This document shows positions 5,527 to 9,766 of a DNA stretch of 9,766 bases, one piece after another; the stretch's first letter is position 1, and each line of letters starts with the position of its first letter. Origin of the DNA: Flavobacteriaceae bacterium UBA7446. GTDB lineage: Bacteria > Bacteroidota > Bacteroidia > Flavobacteriales > Flavobacteriaceae. Below the pieces are notes generated by a model. The model made no database searches. It worked only from the letters and a program-made list of their open reading frames with translations, and was not told the origin of the DNA. Both the position numbers and the translations under genes were made by a program. The stretch lies in contig DLPY01000049.1 in assembly GCA_002478685.1 (NCBI GenBank), positions 562 through 10,327 on the forward strand, in the 5' to 3' direction.

Positions 5527-6926
5527 CCCGATTATTTTTCACTCTTTTCTGCTGCACCTTGCTTAGCGCACAATCAAATACGGATGATAAAAATCAGATA
5601 AAACTATTCTATGATTTGTCTTTACTCGAAGGGCACTCTTATGAATGGTTAGATTATTTATCGAATCGAATAGGCAGTCGTTTGTCTGGGTCTTTGGGTG
5701 CGGAGCGTGCAGTGGCATGGACAAAGTCAAAACTTGATTCGTTAGGTCTTGATCGTGTGTATTTGCAACCTGTAAAAGTGCCAAAATGGGTACGTGGTCC
5801 AAAAGAATTTTCACTCATAGAAACGGCTCCTGGCGTCACCTTTAATGTGCCCATAACGGCCCTAGGTGGCTCTGTTGCCACACCATCTGTTGGACTAAAA
5901 GCACCTGTGGTTGAAGTTCAGGGTATTGAAGATTTATACAAGCTTGGACGTAAAAATATTGAGGGAAAAATTGTATTTTTTAATCGCCCGATGCAAGCAA
6001 ATCTTATCAGTACTTTTCAAGCATATTCCGGTTGTGTGGACCAACGCTACGATGGTGCTCGTGAAGCGAGTGAATTTGGTGCCGTTGGCGTAATTGTGCG
6101 CTCCATGAATTTACGACAAGATGATCTGCCACATACGGGGGCTATGAGTTATGGTGAACAAGATGTTTCAAAACGTATTCCTGCTGCCGCAATTAGCACT
6201 AATGCAGCTGAAAAATTGAGTTATCTCTTAAAACTTGAACCTAAGCTAAAATTTCTTTTCCGCCAGCAATGTAAAATCTATCCTGATGTATGGTCATATA
6301 ATGTCATTGGAGAAATTAGGGGAAGTGAATTTCCAGATGAAATTATCTTAGTCGGTGGGCATCTGGATTCTTGGGATTTGGGCGATGGCGCTCATGATGA
6401 TGGTGCAGGCGTAGTGCAATCTATGGAAGTTTTGAGGTTGTTTAAAAAAGCTGAATATCGCCCAAAGCGCACCATTAGGGTTGTTTTATTTATGAATGAA
6501 GAAAACGGCTTACGTGGTGCGAATGCCTATGCCGATAGTGCTCTTTCGAATCGTGAAAAGCATATATTCGCTTTGGAATCAGACGCTGGAGGGTTTACAC
6601 CACGTGGTTTTTCATTTAATTGTTCTGATGAAGAATTTGCACAAGTAGAGTCGTGGACGCCGCTATTTAAACCGTATCTAATTCATTATTTTGAACTGGG
6701 TGGAAGTGGTGCTGACATTAGACCACTAAAAAATAAACACAATGTTCTGGCGGGACTTAGACCTGATTCGCAACGCTATTTTGATCATCATCATTCGGAA
6801 AATGACACTTTTGATGCGGTCAACAAACGCGAGCTTGAATTAGGGGCAGCAGCAATGACCTCTTTAATTTATTTGTACGACAAATATGGCTTGGTAAAAC
6901 CATTACCAAATACAACTATGGAATAA
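5523..6926 (+). CDS. Exported M28-family zinc peptidase, carboxypeptidase Q (PGCP)-like
   Basis: Di-zinc exopeptidase predicted to act in the periplasm or outside the cell on peptides. Residues 1-16 are a signal peptide (short basic start, hydrophobic core, 'LLSA' before Gln17). Residues about 110-240 form a PA-type insert ('GKIVFFNRPM', 'GAVGVIVRS'). The catalytic domain has the M28 ligand set: His280 and Asp282 ('GGHLDSWD'), bridging Asp292 ('HDDGAG'), catalytic Glu326 with Glu327 ('NEENGLRG'), Asp354 ('ESDAGG') and a His within 'DHHHSENDTFD' (422-424, probably 423 or 424). The 'GHLDSWDxGxGAxDDG' and 'HHSxxDT' arrangement resembles mammalian carboxypeptidase Q closely. 467 residues, full length. 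ATG overlaps the regulator's stop (ATGA), implying translational coupling. The exact substrate is not predictable. Confidence 0.9.
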   Translation: MTRLFFTLFCCTLLSAQSNTDDKNQIKLFYDLSLLEGHSYEWLDYLSNRIGSRLSGSLGAERAVAWTKSKLDSLGLDRVYLQPVKVPKWVRGPKEFSLIETAPGVTFNVPITALGGSVATPSVGLKAPVVEVQGIEDLYKLGRKNIEGKIVFFNRPMQANLISTFQAYSGCVDQRYDGAREASEFGAVGVIVRSMNLRQDDLPHTGAMSYGEQDVSKRIPAAAISTNAAEKLSYLLKLEPKLKFLFRQQCKIYPDVWSYNVIGEIRGSEFPDEIILVGGHLDSWDLGDGAHDDGAGVVQSMEVLRLFKKAEYRPKRTIRVVLFMNEENGLRGANAYADSALSNREKHIFALESDAGGFTPRGFSFNCSDEEFAQVESWTPLFKPYLIHYFELGGSGADIRPLKNKHNVLAGLRPDSQRYFDHHHSENDTFDAVNKRELELGAAAMTSLIYLYDKYGLVKPLPNTTME

Positions 6927-6940
6927 CTACCACTTTAACA

Positions 6941-8305
6941 ATGCTCCAGCAATACACCAAAGAATTTAAAACCAATTTACGGCTTGCCTGGCCCGTCATG
7001 TTGGGAATGTTAGGTCATACGTTGGTTCAATTCATAGACAACATAATGGTGGGACAATTGGGTACAACAGAGTTGGCAGCGATTTCGTTGGGAAATAGTT
7101 TTGTGTTTATCGCCATGTCTATTGGCATTGGGTTTTCCACAGCTATAACCCCACTTATTGCCGAAGCTGATGCCGCAAAACAACAAACGGTATCTCAAAA
7201 AGTATTAATAGAAGGTCTTCGACTATGTACCATTTTAGGTGTGGTATTGTTTTTATTGGTGTATACAGCAAAACCCCTTCTTTTCCGAATGGGACAAGAG
7301 CCGTCAGTAGTCGAATTGGCATTTCCATATCTGAATTGGGTGTCGTTTTCACTAATTCCACTTTTGATTTTTCAAGCGTTTAAGCAGTTTTCAGATGGCA
7401 TGGCACTGACCAAATACTCTATGTACGCCACATTGTTGGCAAATGTTGTGAATGTCATCGTCAATTATTTCTTAATTTTTGGTGTATGGATATTTCCAAA
7501 ATGGGGTGTAACAGGCGCAGCGGTGGGTACCTTGACTTCACGCATTGTCATGTTTATTTTTATGTTTATACTACTTTACAAAGACTCAAAAACAGGGTCA
7601 TTTGTTCGTGGAATTTTCCCTTTTTCATACCACAAAAAAGAGATAAAACAGATTCTTAGTCTTGGTTTTCCATCCTCATTACAAATGTTTTTTGAGGTTG
7701 GGTTTTTTACGTTTGCCATTTGGGTTTGCGGATTTTTAAGTAAAGATGCGCAGGCAGCTAATCAAATTGCGTTAAATCTTTCTTCCATGACTTTTATGGT
7801 AGCTATGGGACTTAGCGTTGCGGCAACTATTAGAGTGGGCAACCAAAAAGGGTTGGGCGCTTTTAAAGAACTCAAACGTATTGCGTTATCGGTGTTTTTG
7901 ATTACACTATTACTAGATATTGTTTTTGCTGCTTTGTTTATTTTAGGGAATAGTTGGTTTCCGTGGTTGTACTTGGATACTTCTACTGGGGTTGATACTT
8001 TTGTAGTTGCCGAGTTGGCCGCATCATTACTTTTTATTGCTGCCTTTTTTCAGATTTTCGATGGTGCACAAGTGGTGGCACTTGGTAGTCTTCGCGGGCT
8101 GCAAGACGTAAAAATTCCTACGGGGATAACCTTTTTGGCGTATGTGCTTTCGGGCGTTCCAGTGATGCTATACTTGAGTTTAAAGGCTAGTATGGGTGCG
8201 CAAGGTGTTTGGATTGGGTTATCTCTCGGGCTCGTGGTTTCGTCTTTGTTGTTGTATCTTCGCTTTTGGTATTTATCAAATAAACTTATTCGATTGCATG
8301 TCTGA
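6941..8305 (+). CDS. MATE-family multidrug efflux transporter (NorM-like)
   Basis: Inner-membrane antiporter using a Na+ or H+ gradient to expel cationic drugs or metabolites. 454 residues, the usual length, with the twelve hydrophobic segments expected of MATE. The N-lobe signature is clear: 'LAWPVMLGMLGHTLVQFIDNIMVGQLG' features at about 15-41 with Pro18 and Asp33, 'LGNS', 'TAITPLIAEA'. In the second lobe 'FPSSLQMFFEVGFF' places Glu252 where NorM of Vibrio cholerae has its cation-binding Glu255. It starts 14 nt after the peptidase stop and overlaps the following small gene by 8 nt, so it belongs to the same operon. Start chosen as the first ATG, just before the conserved 'LRLAWPV'. Confidence 0.94.
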   Translation: MLQQYTKEFKTNLRLAWPVMLGMLGHTLVQFIDNIMVGQLGTTELAAISLGNSFVFIAMSIGIGFSTAITPLIAEADAAKQQTVSQKVLIEGLRLCTILGVVLFLLVYTAKPLLFRMGQEPSVVELAFPYLNWVSFSLIPLLIFQAFKQFSDGMALTKYSMYATLLANVVNVIVNYFLIFGVWIFPKWGVTGAAVGTLTSRIVMFIFMFILLYKDSKTGSFVRGIFPFSYHKKEIKQILSLGFPSSLQMFFEVGFFTFAIWVCGFLSKDAQAANQIALNLSSMTFMVAMGLSVAATIRVGNQKGLGAFKELKRIALSVFLITLLLDIVFAALFILGNSWFPWLYLDTSTGVDTFVVAELAASLLFIAAFFQIFDGAQVVALGSLRGLQDVKIPTGITFLAYVLSGVPVMLYLSLKASMGAQGVWIGLSLGLVVSSLLLYLRFWYLSNKLIRLHV

Positions 8306-8531
8306 CATACTACCAGAATTTTTACTCGCTGATAACGCTGAATTTCCAGATGCCGTTTTTGTGGTTCATACCCGTTTCCCTAGATTTATTTTAAATCTCG
8401 TCAATGACGACTTAGAATGGTGGGAAACTTTTTCTAAAGAAGATAAAGCACAAGCTATTGAGGAAATGACTCATTGGATTGAACGTGCTACGGCATTTTA
8501 TGACAATGAAATTAACACTTACACAAACTGA
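8298..8531 (+). CDS. Conserved-looking small protein of unknown function, 77 residues
   Basis: I do not recognise a named family. The frame is open further upstream (from 8196), but that part lies inside the MATE gene; the ATG at 8298 gives a sensible soluble protein and a typical short overlap (8 nt). The protein is acidic, with no signal peptide or membrane segment. The middle 'FVVHTRFPRFILNLVNDDLEWW' features read like two beta strands with a conserved-looking turn, and the last 30 residues ('KEDKAQAIEEMTHWIERATAFYDNE' features) like an amphipathic helix. Its stop overlaps the next start by one base (TGATG), so it is translationally coupled to PAP2. I have an uncertain memory of similar small proteins next to PAP2 genes in Flavobacteriia; treat it as hypothetical. 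Confidence 0.8.
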   Translation: MSDILPEFLLADNAEFPDAVFVVHTRFPRFILNLVNDDLEWWETFSKEDKAQAIEEMTHWIERATAFYDNEINTYTN

Positions 8532-9091
8532 TGGATACCTTACTGATTTGGGATAAAAACCTTTTTTTGTGGCTAAACAACTTAGGAACCCCGCAGTTTG
8601 ATGCTTTTTGGATGGCTATTACTGATAAAAAACACACCATTGCATTTTATGTGGTGCTCACCGCTATTTTTAGCAAATGGCTAGGTTGGAAAAACACACT
8701 ATGGTTATTACTTACCATTGCGTTACTTATAACCTTTACTGACCAAATCACCAACGCCTTTAAGAGTGGATTTCAACGTTTACGCCCTTGCCATGAAACA
8801 TCATTATATGGATTGATGCGCCGCGTAAAACCAAGTTGTGGAGGAATGTATAGTTATTTTTCTGGCCATGCGTCCAATTCATTTGCTATTGCCACGCTTT
8901 TTGTGGTGCTTTTTGCCAAAAGATTTCGTGCCACGCGATGGCTATTTGTGGTGGCCACTTTGGTGGCATATAGCCGAATTTACATCGGTGTTCACTATCC
9001 GTTAGATGTGCTTAGTGGTGCGCTTTTTGGTGCTTTTGGTGGGTGGTTATTTGCTAATATCTATTTAAGACTTATTCCAAATCCGTTTTAA
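8531..9091 (+). CDS. PAP2-family membrane phosphatase (lipid or undecaprenyl-pyrophosphate phosphatase)
   Basis: Integral-membrane acid phosphatase, likely acting on a lipid phosphate or undecaprenyl pyrophosphate at the outer face of the inner membrane. The complete three-part catalytic signature is present: C1 Lys78-x6-Arg85-Pro86 ('KSGFQRLRP'), C2 Ser111-Gly112-His113 ('YFSGHASNS'), C3 Ser148-Arg149-x5-His155-x3-Asp159 ('SRIYIGVHYPLD'). Hydrophobic segments flank these at about 37-72, 116-130, 136-147 and 160-181. 186 residues is normal for small bacterial PAP2 proteins. An insert of about 25 residues with Cys87 and Cys103 separates C1 and C2, the length expected of a periplasmic loop; a disulfide is conceivable. 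Last gene of the operon; its 3' end overlaps msrA by 20 bp. Confidence 0.92.
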   Translation: MDTLLIWDKNLFLWLNNLGTPQFDAFWMAITDKKHTIAFYVVLTAIFSKWLGWKNTLWLLLTIALLITFTDQITNAFKSGFQRLRPCHETSLYGLMRRVKPSCGGMYSYFSGHASNSFAIATLFVVLFAKRFRATRWLFVVATLVAYSRIYIGVHYPLDVLSGALFGAFGGWLFANIYLRLIPNPF

Positions 9092-9674
9092 CAAGCTCTG
9101 GATACGCCTGTAAAAATTGACTCACTCTTGGCTTTGAAACAGCTCTGATGTAATGGTTAGCGGGATTGTTTTTTTCAAAATCTTGATGGTAATCTTCTGC
9201 CTGATAAAACACATCTAATTCTTTTACTTCCGTGACAATTGGATTCTTAAATCGCTTTGCATTCCTGAGCTTTTCAATAGTTTTTTTAATTATCTTTTTT
9301 TCTTCCTCAGATTGATAAAAGGCAATGGATCGGTAATGCGTTCCTTTGTCAGGTCCTTGTTGGTTTAGGGTGGTGGGATCATGCGAGCCAAAAAAGACTT
9401 GAACAAGTGTTTCAAAAGACACCCGCTTTGGGTCATAAACGACTTTAATGCTTTCGGCATGCCCTGTCTTTCCTGTAATGACCTGCCTGTAGTTTGGATT
9501 TACGGTTGTCCCTCCAGCATAACCAGAAATGGCTTCCTGTACTCCATCAACATGTTCAAAAACAGCCTCAACACACCAAAAACATCCCCCAGCGAAATAT
9601 GCTTTATCTTTTTGAGCAGAATATGAAAAATTTATATTAACTAAGAAAAAGAAAATTATGAAAAAATACTTCAT
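9072..9674 (-). CDS. msrA: Exported peptide methionine sulfoxide reductase MsrA
   Basis: Reduces the S-epimer of methionine sulfoxide in proteins, repairing oxidative damage. Residues 1-20 form a signal peptide (Lys2, then a Phe/Ile-rich core, 'SYSA' before Gln21), so the enzyme should be periplasmic or secreted. The active-site motif 'GGCFWCVEAVF' begins at 29 with catalytic Cys31; further family blocks are 'GVQEAISGYAGG', 'TGHAESIKVVYDP', 'FFGSHDPTTLNQQGPDKGTHYRS' features and 'YHQDF'. Cys31 and Cys34 are the only cysteines, so the C-terminal resolving cysteines of E. coli-type MsrA are absent. Without them Cys34 or an external thiol must complete the cycle. 200 residues. It converges on the PAP2 gene with a 20-bp overlap and has its own control region to the right (9678-9704). 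Confidence 0.95.
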   Translation of the reverse strand: MKYFFIIFFFLVNINFSYSAQKDKAYFAGGCFWCVEAVFEHVDGVQEAISGYAGGTTVNPNYRQVITGKTGHAESIKVVYDPKRVSFETLVQVFFGSHDPTTLNQQGPDKGTHYRSIAFYQSEEEKKIIKKTIEKLRNAKRFKNPIVTEVKELDVFYQAEDYHQDFEKNNPANHYIRAVSKPRVSQFLQAYPELVKTDLE

Positions 9675-9677
9675 TAA

Positions 9678-9704
9678 TTATCATAAACAAATTCGTTATG
9701 ATAA
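9678..9704. promoter_or_regulatory. 9-N9-9 inverted repeat in the msrA promoter region (candidate operator)
   Basis: TTATCATAA (9678-9686) and TTATGATAA (9696-9704) are perfect reverse complements separated by 9 nt. Each arm is also a near-palindrome (TTAT-N-ATAA). The spacer, read on the minus strand, contains CGAATTTG (9695-9688), a partial match to the -7 element TAnnTTTG, so a bound protein would cover the msrA promoter. The geometry is like CIRCE but the sequence is not. No good -33 TTG was found. Confidence 0.45.
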
Positions 9705-9713
9705 GTCCAGATT

Positions 9714-9754
9714 TTAAAGGTAGCTACTTTTGAGTAGCCACCTTTAATATTTTT
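9714..9754 (+). terminator. Hairpin with T-rich tail at the right edge, possible bidirectional terminator
   Basis: Bases 9714-9728 pair with 9733-9747 (15 bp, one A-C mismatch at 9722/9739) around the loop TTTG; TATTTTT follows on the plus strand (9748-9754). No plus-strand gene ends nearby, so it may serve a minus-strand gene ending just beyond the window, shielding the msrA promoter. In that direction the T tract is poor. Confidence 0.42.
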
Positions 9755-9766
9755 ATTGAAAATTAT

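Noticed and set aside
5524..5700. Frameshifted HTH remnant downstream of the sigma-54 regulator
   Set aside because: The region is fully used by the peptidase gene, with a good signal peptide right after its ATG; no HTH-like residues were seen in the other frames.
8196..8297. Longer start for the small protein, adding 34 residues
   Set aside because: The added part lies inside the MATE gene and reads as a Cys/aromatic-rich out-of-frame shadow; the ATG at 8298 gives a standard short overlap.
9381..9626. Plus-strand open frame of 81 codons
   Set aside because: It is antisense to msrA, which covers the region with clear motifs.

Overview
The window looks like chromosomal core sequence from a marine- or freshwater-type member of the Bacteroidota, most likely class Flavobacteriia. 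The evidence is: roughly 40 % G+C by eye; almost no Shine-Dalgarno sequences before genes that are clearly real; Bacteroidota-type promoters (TTG, then TAnnTTTG); a DnaJ with the reduced zinc finger I associate with Flavobacteriia; and a short NtrC-type regulator with a 'GPNGSGKE' Walker A. There is no sign of phage, IS elements, CRISPR, tRNA or rRNA. Coding density is very high.

Layout. (1) 1-728, minus strand: the N-terminal two thirds of a branched-chain aminotransferase (ilvE), cut by the window edge. It is divergent from (2) 791-1708, plus strand, a TIGR01777/SDR39U1-type nucleotide-sugar-epimerase-like protein. The 62-bp gap holds two overlapping, oppositely directed promoters. (3) 1769-3402: grpE-dnaJ, the co-chaperones of DnaK, preceded by a clear sigma-54 (-24/-12) promoter and a TGTCA-N3-TGACA dyad, and followed by two hairpins, the second a strong intrinsic terminator. 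(4) 3553-9091: six tightly packed plus-strand genes (gaps of 0, -4, +14, -8 and -1 nt), probably one operon: an MscS channel, a sigma-54 response regulator with no DNA-binding domain, a secreted M28 (carboxypeptidase Q-like) peptidase, a MATE efflux pump, a 77-residue protein of unknown function and a PAP2 phosphatase. (5) 9072-9674, minus strand: an exported methionine sulfoxide reductase A, overlapping the PAP2 gene tail to tail by 20 bp. Its promoter region carries a 9-N9-9 inverted repeat.

The most interesting link is regulatory. A sigma-54 activator (receiver plus AAA+, no HTH, GAFTSA in place of GAFTGA) lies 1 kb downstream of a chaperone operon that has a sigma-54 promoter. This suggests, without proving, that protein-folding and envelope-stress functions (GrpE/DnaJ, MscS, exported peptidase, efflux, PAP2, exported MsrA) are tied together by RpoN control. 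I see no wholly new multigene defence or biosynthetic system here. The novelty candidates are regulatory sites, lineage-specific domain losses and one unknown small protein.
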